From contig CM021312.1 of the NCBI GenBank assembly GCA_010645155.1, positions 5,287,158 to 5,351,157 of the forward strand: DNA of 64,000 nucleotides, read 5' to 3'. Position numbers and translations under genes: made by a program. How positions within the stretch are numbered: the stretch's first letter is position 1; each line of letters begins with the position of its first letter. Source of the DNA: Tigriopus japonicus. Its lineage: Eukaryota > Arthropoda > Copepoda > Harpacticoida > Harpacticidae. A model generated the notes under the pieces. The model was given only the letters and a program-made list of their open reading frames with translations. It had not been told where the DNA came from and ran no database searches. Positions 1-12,700 of the stretch are shown one piece after another.

Positions 1-628
1 TGCATTGTTCAGCGAAAAGAGAGAGAGCCAAATCCGAAAGAGACGGGCTAAAGAAGGGCAGGTCATTGTCCCACATGCCGGCTTTTCTTCATGCAATAAT
101 GGTGCCACTGCCTCAAGTGGTCCTCGAATCAACGACAACGATAACTGACCGAAATCGTTATGAATGAAGTGTGCTTGTTATCATCTTGTGCCACTACTTC
201 CTGCCAACCTCCTCAGTGATGACAGTAAGACTTCTTGTGAATCTATTTTCCGTGAAGCTTCCCACCACGAACGTACGAACAAGCGGAAAGATCAACAGAG
301 TACGTCCATCCATTGCAATTCCAAGCATTTACATCATCAACATCTTCTTCCTCATCGCCACCAAAACCTCGTGGCCTTCGCCATGCATTCGTGATCGGCC
401 CGTTTGGAGAGTGAGAAATGCTTCTTCTCGTTCTTCTCGAGCCCTCGACAACCTCACAGTGTCTGGAATCGTCGGTTAACTTTAAACGCGACAAAGTTAC
501 CCTCGTGATATGATTGAGATTGGATTGCGAAAAAGTGCCCGATCGTCGAATTGCCCCGTCCAAGATTTAGTTGGAGAGCAAATACCACCGAGCTCATAAA
601 CAATTTCTGGACAGAATAAAGTGCACGT

Positions 629-693
629 GTAAGTACGAGCAATACGGATTTGGACTTAAAATCCCAACCACTATTATTCTCACCTGAATGTAG
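629..693 (+). other. Predicted 65-nt intron in the 5' leader of the SLC4 gene
   Basis: A consensus donor (GTAAGT) at 629 and an acceptor preceded by a pyrimidine-rich tract ending at 693 bracket 65 nt just before the first coding ATG. The non-coding exon upstream would end at 628; its 5' end cannot be placed. An in-frame TAG at 691-693 lies at the intron end, so the ATG at 712 cannot be extended upstream on the unspliced template. Confidence 0.5.
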
Positions 694-711
694 CTGGTTG
701 AGAGAGAGAGC

Positions 712-3700
712 ATGGGTGCAGAGACTAAGGCGCCTCCGCCAAAGAAGGTGAACACTCCCAGATCCATTTTAGCCAAAGGAATCAGGCATTCTCAGTCCAC
801 TCCGGCACATCTTTGCGTGTAAGTAGCACCACATTTGCATTGTACTTAATGGTAGGTGTATTTTGATTAGCAAGAAAAAGTGAGCGAATATCTTACAAGG
901 GTTTGCCAGTCATTGGCAACCGGATCTCATTGTGAAGTGTCGGGGAAAAATCTATACATTTGTAAGTTGTGGAACAAGATCGACTCGAAGTTAAGCGTTG
1001 TTGATCCAATCGATCTGAAAATAAGGTCTAAACCGCCAACGAACGGAAGCTGATCATCTCCGTTCTCAAAACACAAGCAACATGTGAGTCAATGATTCAA
1101 TTTTTGTCCAAGGGGATTGCTTCGTCGATGGTCGACGAATCAAACCAATGATTCGAGTCTATCGTGTACCTGCTATTAAAAGCCCTCCATTATTTCCCAC
1201 ACAGTGAGAGGAGGAAAAGTTCGATCACCTCAACAGCTTCTGCATTACCATTGTATGTATGTTCAGGGGTAGACAATCACAGTGTGTACTCCACTTCCAT
1301 GATGATGAGACAGACGAAAATCCCCCAAGACGAAATACCGTTTACTCTCCTATCTAGAGTGAAAACCACGTCGCCTTCACTAGAGCGTGTGGAGTTTTTG
1401 TGTAATATGTTTGGTCCTGATATCCTCGATTCATGTTTATTCATGTGATCATGGTCTGAAAGGCTCTTCGTCTGTGTGTACACACACTTAGGTCATAGTC
1501 TCACCAACATTTCTTTAGAATACCATATCGGCACGCAATTGGTGCAAGATCACTGGTAATTTATTCCCCTATGTCAATTCAAATGGAGATGTCCTTCCCG
1601 TTTTCGTTGAGGGCGTTAAGGCTCACAAGGATCTTGGAAGTGTTTGTACAAAGATAATGATCATGTGGTGATAGGGGACTCTCGCATCATTGTAGTGTCT
1701 CAACGGATCGGATGCTGAGGTTTCTTGTACGTTGTTGATGACTAGTCAAGGCCTTGTCGCTCTCGAACATTTCTCCCCCAAATGAGTTCTGGGTAGACGA
1801 GAAAGCGGTCCAAGTGGAACATTGGCAGGGTGGAGAAACAACAACCGGCTCTCTATAATGAACCGTATGTTGTGTGAGTGTGTTTGTGTGTGTGTCAGTC
1901 GGTTGTTCTTGTAGGTTCCACGTCTTTCTCTTCCAACCTCCCTCCTCTATTCTCCTCCCTTCCTCGGTGAGTCGTTCCTTGGAGTTCCTTTCTCACTCAT
2001 CGCGCTTTTTCGCCGTTCCTCCCTGAATCTTCTTCCCCCGACGATTCGTTCCTTTCTTGTTGTTCTGTCACAGTCGACAAATACAACGATTTCCACGAGT
2101 ACTCCGGGAAGCATTGGGAATTGTAGGAAAACACAGAACTTGAAAGCTTCATGAAATTGTTGTTCTTGTGTGTGCCTTGTACCTTCTCGTGGACATTGAA
2201 GGCCGCTGATGTGCCTATTTGAATGGGGGATTGTTCATGGGCCATGCATGCTTCTTAGTTTCTTGTGCAATCGCTCATCTTGAGTGCCGTCCATACGCTG
2301 ACTCATGGACCATGAGGTGACAAAACATTCCCTCAAATGGGTCATCATGGGTTCCATGAACAATAATCTTTCCACGAATTGGGTGCTATTCAAAGTGCTT
2401 CCATAGTGTTCCAGTGAGCCCTGTTGGAGTGATCTCCTCAATGAAAAGTTGAACACATCTCACCCACGTTGCTTTTTGGGTGAAATACGATCAACCGACA
2501 GTGAACATCTCCAATTGCCAATTAGACTCCTCCTATCTCTAACCAAATGCATATCTAGGCATAGTGTCCAAAAAGTAATATCCAACTCATGTGAAACCCG
2601 CTATGCCTGATTTTGGAACCATGAGCGTGAATGAAAAGAAGGCCATTGTGGCGAAAAAGGCCAATCCTTTACACTCAGATCCTCAAGGGTTTGAAAACAA
2701 TCCTGATAATTCCACATCAAGGTAATATACAATACAGTCTCGTACTTTCAAGGAGGAAATGCCATAAACAAAGATAAAAATGCCTCTCGTCAGAACATTG
2801 TTTCTCATCCTGTGTTCCAATCAAATCTGTGTGGGTAGTAATGTTGGAGATTAGAGTTACCCTACAAATGAAGAGCTGTTTTTCGTGGCCTTTTAGCTCC
2901 AACTTTGCTTCTGATTAAGAGCCGATCTCAACATCTGTGAAAGCCGGTATTAGTTGACCGTACCCGTATGTTGTGTTCCTTGTCCCAAAGTATCAGCTGC
3001 TTAGAGTCCTTTACCGACTTTCAAGCTATTTCACCGCTTTCCACTCCTATTTGGAAGACTCAAAGGTTGCTGGCACACCGCGTTGTCACTTCTCTTTTTG
3101 GGTGGGTTTTTTTCTTGGCAAGGGGAAAGTTCCCGAAGCTCATGTGGAGGTTACAAATTGATCGCGCCAACATCCTCAGCCTCAACCTTAAGCGACTCTC
3201 ATGAGATGGCAGTTTGTCCAATGGGGCCTTAACCCAACACATCTCTCTCCTCTCAAATGTGAATGGGTCTCTCTCTCGGGGGCCAATTTTTTTACTTGGG
3301 ACTCGCTCAAAGACAAGTTGCTTTGACCGAACTGGGAGTTCCACTTTAGAATACGGCTGTCCCACCTACCTACAACTCCTTTTATAAATATCGATGAGCC
3401 TCCACTCCCATTTTCTATTGGTGAACGCGGCTCTTGAAACCCCACCTTGGCATTATATGATCGGATGTACTTTTGGCTTTTGTGGAACGAGTCCGTTTTC
3501 TCTGGAACACAATTTGGACATGCCATGGTTTCTTTTGACAGCCTTGAAGGTCAAAATGCCATTTTGTGGAAAGATTGGCTCTCAAGAGAAATGACAGAGA
3601 TGCTTGTAAAATGTAGAGAGCTCTTCTGTTGGTAAAAGCTTCCAATCACAAGTCAGGTTTACTAAGAGATTAGCACCCGAAAAAGATCAACATCGTTGTA

Positions 3701-6700
3701 CGTTCTTCTTCACAAAGTCACAATCTTGACAATGAATAAAAAAAAGAATGCTTCCCGATCAATCTTTGGCGCACATGGCTTAAGAAGTCTACGTAAATAC
3801 AATTACTTCCATTGGCTCTTTCGGGGCCATTAAATTTGCATCAAATCAGGAAGCTTGAAGTGAAAGCTAAGACCCACGCTTTTTGCTGGATATTGGCGTT
3901 CTTATCATAAGGAGCAAATTTAGTAAAGGATTAGAGCGTCTCCAAAGGACTTTCTCACAATTTCGTCAACATTTCAAATCAGCTTTTTTCGGCCTAATTA
4001 AAATTGTTCCGCATAATTTCGAAAGTTCGTCTGGCTTCGTTTCTTTTGGGGTGGAATTGGGGTTGAAAGTGAAGGCTCGAAGATTGAGAGATCAAAATAT
4101 TCAGCGACTAAAGTAAGGGTACTTTGATGAGGGGGGTCATAAAAGCGACTTTTTTTGTCACCCCATTAACCAGGTCAGTTGATGTCCTCAGTAGATCGGT
4201 GGAATGTTCCCTGAACACATTACCCACTTTGTTACCTCCTTGTGACATTTGAAACACCGTAAGTGTAAAGGTCGTGCTTATAGATAGTATTGTCACCCAT
4301 AGAGGGCGCTTGTGCAAACGTGTTCCACTTGAAAAGTTCCAAACAAACCGGCAAGTGGCGCCCTGTTCCCCGCGAACTCGGCTAGAGCGAAGCTTTTCCT
4401 AACAAGGCGAAGCCTCCAATCTTTCCCTATCATATGACACTCAAAGACTTTATGAAGTTTTCTCGAGTGATCCAAAATGACTGTCGAGCAAACAAGGTCT
4501 CAAATTGAGAAGAGGAAGATCTTAGATATCTCGTTAGCCCATAGATCACTTCAGTTCCGTATGTTACATAGTTCCAGGGTCGTCCAAATAACAGAATGTA
4601 CTCGAGGCCAATGGAACAAATCAAGAGTAGGGATAAAAGTACTAGAAAGAAGAAGAAAATGAACATCAGTAGTAGCAGTAGTTGTGGCAGCATTAATAGT
4701 TGTTCCCTGGCTAAGCGCTTCCTCGGTTCTTCAGGGCCGGGCATATGTTCACGTGAGCTCTTCTTCCAATCCCAAACTTGTAGGCGAGGCTAGAGCGAGG
4801 CTGCTGTTCCTTCTCTCTATCGTTGGGTCCAATACACAGAATTTCCTTGGATCTTGTCTCTGCTCAGTGAGAGGGAGAGAGAGACGCACCAACCTAACCT
4901 TCTAAAAGTGTTCTCTCCAAATTGGTTGGCAGGCTTTTCTCAAGGTCTCCCCGTTGTCTTGCTTTGAAAAGGCCCTATGGCCTTTAATGCCGGCCTTTCT
5001 GCCCGCCGAGCCCCGAGAAGCTGACGTAAGCCATTGCTACTGCTGTTCTTCATCTACTTGAACGACGACCTTCATCAGTCCGTGACTTTTCTCTCAAGGG
5101 GAGGGGAGCCAGCAACGTGTGATGTATTTTGGGCCCAAGATTAGCTACAATTTGGGACGAATTCAAAACTTTCAATCCACATCCGACGAGGAATTGACAG
5201 TTAAAAGTCGGCTTTTGTCCACCGCTTGTTTTGTGGAAAGGTCAAAACGACAGGCTGTGTTTCAGACTTGATTCAAGGTTGCAGTGAGGGCGAACTTAAG
5301 TTTGTCTTTAAATCGTGTTAGTGTGCAACCCAAGTAAGGTAAGCCATTCCATAGACCAGACTGTTATCTCAAACTCGTCCCATTCAAGATGTAAATAGTC
5401 CTTGGCCTTGATCGTACCAGACGAGGCCCCAAAGGTTGCAGGTTGAGTTCTCGGAGGTTCCCAAATCCGTACTCTTCATCAAAAGTTCAGTAATCCTCCC
5501 CGTTCGTTTTGATGCATATGTTCCAAGAACAGCATTCACGAAGAAGTTAGTTGTTAAAGACTACTGAAGGTCATTAAATGTGATTGGAAATACTAAGAGG
5601 AAAAACGTTGGCACGAGTTCACGTGGATTCTCAAACTGCAAGCTTCTTTTGAAACACATGGATCATGGAATGTCGTTCCTCCCATATTGTCCACATGCCT
5701 GGAATGAGAGGCAAATTAGGTCCATTTGATTGAATCTTGCTTTTTAATGAATGAATGGCCTTCACCTTCTGCAGTGTTTTTGATTAGTATCTCCACGACC
5801 TTGATTTCCCTTCAAGAGCAAAGACCGGGTTCAACTATCAAGTTCCAAAGAACCTTGATCTGTTTATCCAACATCTTCGTTGAAGCCAACGACATTTTAC
5901 GGTTGAGGCGAAAAGCAACATAAACTAAGGCTCGATGATCGTTTTTTCGAATCTTCGTGGCAATCGAATCTTGGAAGCCTTCATCTGAATATTCCACAAG
6001 AATACATTGCTGAGAGAGCGGAAAGTCCATTGGAATAATTGTTGATAAACCTGGTGTGGTCAATGCTCAAGTTCCAAAAAAACCATGGGAACCCTCGTGG
6101 TTCCTCAAGGCCTCTTTATGGACCAAGTTTAAGGTCCTGGGAATTTGTTTCCAAGTGGACAAGCTAAAAGCCGAGAGTTGTTAGTGACACCAGTTCCAAC
6201 TTGAGGAAGAGTAGATTGCAGTATTATCTGAAACACCCACGAGTGTTGCAGTAAAGGTAACATTTCCAGCAAAGGGCAACCAAAATACGAGCTGTTTTCA
6301 ATGGAAGCTAATGCTAAAAATGGACCATCAAGTCAATTTTCGAGGATGCATTAAAAAATAATGTCCGAATGGCCATCAAAGAGGCTGCAACATTGGGGTT
6401 CGAGCACGCACCTACCGTCAAGGTGTTTACATGAATTTTAGAGGCGATCTCTTTCGTGGTCCCAAATCTTAGACTTTTGTTTGAGTCCACATCCCTTCTC
6501 GACTTTTCTTGGAGCCAAGATTTCTTGGCATTGATCCAAGCCTCAAGCTCGTTCCAAAGAATTTGGGAGCACAGAAAGGATCAAGTTCTATTGGTCCCCA
6601 AGCGAATGTACTCTAACCACATCCACAGCAACACCACTGATTGTCAAATCTTTGAGCTCGATACCGAAATTCTGTTCCAGACCTTGGGCCATGGACGGCG

Positions 6701-9700
6701 GTAACCCTGACGACCTTGAGGCCCCTAAAGATCCAGGGGCCCTGAAACATCATGCCAGTTTAACCGACACAGAAATTGATGGTAAGATAACGGATTTAAG
6801 GAGGACGTAGGAATCCTAAATAAACGTCATTGGCATTCATTTTTCCAGGTCATCGAAACGTCTATGTTGGGATCCATATTCCTGGGCGATCCAGCCGTAG
6901 ATCTGGTAGCAACAAAGCGCGAACGCATCATCGCCATAAGAATCGCCATTCAAAAGGCGCTGCTGAGGCCAATAGACCAGGTAACCGATGTGATTCATTT
7001 CATTTTTGGATTATTTTTGTCATTCCTCAGAATATATGTGTTCTTTTCTGGATCGTGAGCTTCCTAAGGTTATCACCAGGCAATAACGTGCAAATTTATT
7101 AAGGCTGCATTTTGGTGCAACGGGACTTGAACAACATGTTTTGAAAATTCTTCCAAATTAATCGGCACAAAACGAGTTTTCTACAATCTATTTTCTAATA
7201 TCTCTCAAAAATCTCAAAAAACATGCCCCTAAATGAGCCTTTTTTTGGGGGGGGGCATTGTTCATTATTTTTGGTAGAAAAAATGAGTTCCAGGACTCGT
7301 CTTGGGCAATCTAAAAAGGGGTATTAAATGTGTGGCGATTTTGTCCATGAAGTTCCATTCACAAACAATATTGAAATGACAACGAAAGCTCATGCATTTT
7401 CAAATCATTCCAAGAACTGAGAAAGCACATTTGGTTGGAATTTGAACCTTTCACGACAATTTTCCTCCGCCATAATAATCTCGATCAAATTTGCAATCTG
7501 CTTGACTCTTGGTATGATCACTGAGATTAATTTTGAAGGTTTTTGGGGCTTCGCTTAAATGTTATACTAATTTGGTTGATATAAAACTTAATTTTTCGTC
7601 TCTTCAACATCAAAGCTAAAAAATCCGTCATCGCTGAATGAAAATTTATTCAAACCTGATACCATTTTTCAGAGCCATGTGTCGCAAGAAAAATAGATTA
7701 TGAGAGAAGACCATTCCGTTTTTAAGCTCTCCAGGGTTTTTGGTAAATTGTTTTAACTTTAATTTTCATGCTTCCAATTTCTAGCGCCGTCAAAAGGATC
7801 CAGTCCACCAAGTAAATACTCATTTTGAATCGTATCTTTATCGTGTTTGTTCTGTATGATTGGTAGAAATCAAAGCATTTGCATAGTATACATAGATGTG
7901 GAATTGAATTGATTTATGGGTTCGTTTTAACCTTACAATTCTTTTGAGCGTGTTTAGATCTAGATTGTTGTCTATGGTGAACTCTTTCTTGAGAGGGCAT
8001 GTTGAAATTTTGCGTCAGTCGTTTCATTTTGCTCCTCTGCTATAAAGGTATTAAAGCAAGGCACAAAAAATGTTAACCTTGTATAAAAGACAAATTGAAA
8101 GCCTTATTTTCGAATTGCTTCTTGCAAGAGTAATTTTTTGCGTTAAAGTCTATGTAGCATTATAAAGATTGCATTTAAGGAAGAGTGACCAGAGGTGACC
8201 TGTATTTTCTACGAACTACTTTCGTGGATTTATATTGACACATGTTTTCCGCCAATGGAGCCTGAGCATATTTTGTTCTCCCAGCAGAGGGAGCAACAGA
8301 ATTTCTGAAAGGCACTTTTTCCTCGTTCTCAAGTATTATAATCTGAAATAATAAGACTATGACTTGAGTGGGGTGGGGGGCTTTTGATGAATGATTAATT
8401 GGTCAAATTATTCGAAGAACTTTGCGCAATCCTGGATTCCCATTTATGCACTTGCGCCCTCTGTGACCAGCAAGCTGAACCACCACGTCACTTTATAAGT
8501 GATCTTCTCCCCTTTTGCAACTGTCCTTTGTGCTCATGTCCGTTAGTTAGGATTTACCATCGCTCCCCAAGCATTGGAATCTTAATGTCTCATACATCCC
8601 ATGTGTGATTCAACAAGCATTTGTCGGGGATGTGGAATGTTCCTTTGCCCTTGTATCTCTAGCCCACTCGCACTCACTCGCTTCAAGACTTGTCCTTCAC
8701 ATCCATAAGAGGGCTTTCTTTTTTTCAATCAAAATTCATGTCCCATGTCTCCTGAGCTCAAGTGACGTTTGAGTCGATTTCTTAGAAGAAAAGGAGACTG
8801 ATGAATTGAAGAGAAGCTTCTCCATTTTCCATTAATTAAGGTCAGACAGCTCCTGGAAACTAGAAACGAGAAAATTGATCCTCCCGATTAGTTCGCAGAC
8901 TTTCGACTTCTCTTCCAAGATACTCCAACTCTTTGAAGTTTAGGCCTGAATTGCATGTTTTGTCAAAGACACGTTCTTTATCGAGGCCAAATGTTTCTTT
9001 TGACTTTGAAAGCGCGGACTCAACTTCTCTTTTGAGTTCATCAACCTGGGCAACAAAGTATTTGGGCTCTTCATAGAAGGAAAGATGACTTAGCATTAAA
9101 ACGATCGCAAAAAGTACCACCAAACTCAAGTTGATAGAGCATGTTTATTGTTTGGAACATGAACAAGCACTAAGCAATCATCGACAAGAAAGTTTCATGT
9201 TCTCTTCGTTCGGTCGATTGGACCCCAAGAGTTTAACACTTTCAAAATGAAGTCACTTGTCAACAAGGTGCTTATAAAGGACAAGAAAATATCTACATAA
9301 ATCAACTATTTCAAGAACATTTTTTGCAAGGAGGCAGTCTTTGCCAGGACTTATTGGGCCTTGTTATTCGTCACGTGTTTGGACTTGTGCACTCGTTAGT
9401 CCTTTAGTCATTTGAGTAATATTTAAAAAAAATACTCTAATTGAACTGTTTCTTTTTAGTCACTCCACCTGCGCAAAGAGTCCAATTCATATTGGGAGAA
9501 GACCATGATGCCAACGGCCTTGAACCCCATCCGTTGTTTTCCGAAATGGAAGAACTGTTCCTGGATGAGAATGGAGAAATGGAGTGGAAAGAGACAGCGA
9601 GGTGAGTTGTCTATGCCATTAGGGTGGGCTACAATATATCAGTCGAGGACAAAATTGACCTTGAACGAATCTTATGATGCGAGAAGAATGACCTCCCTTG

Positions 9701-12700
9701 TGAAGGAACTTGTACTGCACGTATATTGAAGATGCGAGTGCCGAATATATGGCATGTTTTGTAATGATTTCGGAGCTATGAGTAAAGGTATTTTGAGAGA
9801 ATTTGGTAAGCAGAATGTTATGTAGATTGTTTGACAGTACGCTCATGAATTGTTAATGACAGTGACATTGACATTATTTGATTGTTCATACTTTACAGTG
9901 GTATCTAAACTTAAAAACTTGCAAGCCAGTTTACTCCAATTCAAGTGGAGCAAATTATGTTTGCTTTGAAGTAGGTTCTCTCGATCAATTTTACATCTTG
10001 TTATTTAAATGAGGCCATCTTCAAGCGAGGATCTCCCGGGTAGATGTGATCTTTTTTTCTCGAAGATTGACGAGCTTCTTCGCAGCTGTTATAAAAGAAA
10101 GGGCAAAAAAGAAAATGTCCTATTTCTCTCATCAAAGTCGGGTTTAATATCATGAACATGAAAGTCCTGTTCAATTCAATTCTTGGTGAAGGAAATTTTC
10201 ACCTAGTTAAAAGCATGTTTCAAGTGAATTTGACCAAGTTGTCAAAACATTAAAGAAGTACTTTCCTAAAGTAGGATATCAAATCAAATCAAATCTCTCG
10301 ATTTTTTATGAAATGGTCAATTATTGTGTTTCAACAAATGTGACCATCTTGTGATAGAGCAATTTGATGTTTGCGATTTGTTTGGCCTTAATTTAAAACC
10401 ACTCAACGTAGCTTTTTTTATTCTTAATCACAAAAAAATCGTAACAGAACTCGAATAGACTCGAAATATAAGGAAAAATCCAAGATCAAAGGCACAATTT
10501 TGGCAATAATATCAAGATGATGATCAAGAGACTTTGCCTGTTTTTTGCCTCCATCTATCGGCGGATTTTGAAGCCTCAATTTCATTTCTCTATAAAGCCG
10601 CTCTACCGTTTACGATATCTTGTAAACGTTGACTTAGCCATTGACAGCTCCACGGACTTATTTACTCAACACACTCGGTCCAATCTACCCATGCTGGCTT
10701 TTTATTATTCTTGGTTTACTCTCAAAACCTTGCTTTCCTTTCATTTGTATTTCCTCTTTCCTGATCAGATGGGTCAAGTTCGAAGAGGATGTGGAAGAAG
10801 GCGGAAATCGTTGGTCCAAACCTCACGTGGCCACTCTCTCGCTTCATTCTCTCTTTGAGCTTCGACACATGTTGCTCAATGGAACGGTTTGTTTGGATAT
10901 GTCTGCGGGGACTTTGGAAGATATCGCCGAGTTGACGTTGGATAATATGGTCAATGCTAATCTCCTTCCCTACGACAAGAAGGTTTTCGTAAAGGATACT
11001 ATTCTGAAGAAACATCGTCATCTGTATGAGAAGCATTCGAAACATGGGGAAAGCTCGAGCTCCAATATCTCCAAGCTTCCTTTGATTCGATCCTTGGCAG
11101 ATATTGGTCGAAATCACTCTTCATCCAAGAGTAAGTAGAAATACTACTTGTGTGTTGTTAAACGCTTTTTGAGCAAGACTTGTAACCTCTGTTTGGCCAA
11201 CAAACGGAGAACTATTCCAAGTCGACTCCTTCGTATTCTTTCGATTGAACTTCAATCACTTTTGGTGATGGTGGAAACCATTTCGTTCGGTCTTTGAACG
11301 CATGCCCTCTAATTCTCACAAAATTTCTCCCTAACCTTGAGCAAAATCACACCATCTATTTATCCTCCGTTTGAGACTAAAAGGGCGGGGGGTGTTAAAC
11401 TCATCTTAATTCTGTATCAAATGTAGAACCTAATACCAGGGAGGAGTTCGAGTATTTGAACTTGCTTTCGAACCATCCCTAAAGCTTTGACTAACGCCCC
11501 CAAATCCATTTTTAACCCAACTCCTCAGCCCAACTTTCCCCGCCCACTACCCCTAAAACTGGGCGTCCACAAGCGACTAACCCCCTCCCTATTGTGTATG
11601 TTACCATATAGGCATGGTCCGATTAAAGGAAATGTTTGGTTCTAACTCCGACCTGAGCAAAACTGAGGGTGCCGAGGCTGCCGGTGTGGTCCACGCCGAC
11701 GCCCAAGGCCTCTTGGGCGTCCCGGGAGGTAAAAATACAGAGCAGACATAGCTCCCCCAAAGTACAAAACAAAGTCTAACGTCCTTCACGATGACGGCGA
11801 CGTCGGTGACCGGAATATCTTTAGGCACCTTCTCCAGGACGAATCAAAAGAGGAGAAGGAAACGTGTCCTTTTTGGTTCGTCCTTTTCGTCGTTGTCGTT
11901 CGAAGGTCGCGTTTTCGCCCTTCAACTTGGCCTCCGTATGATACTATTGAAAGAACAAAAATGGAGGTTAAGAGTGGCTGGGTGTGACTTTGTAGTGAAA
12001 CTGTAGTACATACATTTTCTGAAATCGCTTCCTCTCCTGTCCTTTGAGTTTGTTTCCAATCACGCATTTCAATTAGTTCCAGTAAACACTAAACTTTGAA
12101 GATAGTGGGCCTTATTGGCAAGGTTAGTGCATGCTCCCATGATCAAGCGATCAGTTTTTTGACAGGGATACAGGAAATGGAGAGGAAGAAACTAGTTAGT
12201 AAGGGGAATAAACACCCAAGTGCATTTGCAAAATCACGTCTGGACGCTTGTTTTGCACAGCTTGTTCCTACAAAAGCATTGACTAAGACTGCTGACACTT
12301 TTGCCATGATTTCTACGAGCATTTATTGTATTATGTCCAATTTCTTGCTTTAAGAGGTTTTGATTAGAATGAACCAGTTTTGTTTTGAATTGTGCATAAA
12401 AACATTCTTTTCAAGACAACCTATTTGCCTTGTCTCTAGATCTTAAACAAAGAATTGATCGATCTCTAAAATGTGCGTTTTGTTAATCCGTTACAAACAG
12501 ACCCACAAAAAAATCACATTGCTGTCAGACCAGAAGAAAAAAAAGCAAATAGAAACAATAACAAAGGAGAAACTAAATTGAAATAGGGCCCTTATTTTGA
12601 CTTGGTCAATCATTGATGATACATTTTTTTACCAAGCCCTACATTTTCTCGAAGCTACACAACCAGCACTTGCCTGGTTTCATTGTGCAAGTCTCTCAGC

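Noticed and set aside
164..563. Overlapping ORFs of 76-106 codons at the window start on both strands
   Set aside because: No family features, no splice consistency, and frames on both strands cover the same bases; more likely 5' leader or intergenic sequence.
8860..9129. 89-codon minus-strand ORF in an SLC4 intron with a hydrophobic start and coiled-coil-like body
   Set aside because: It begins with TTG, there is no ATG before the hydrophobic segment, and no supported upstream exon was found; treated as chance unless transcripts exist.
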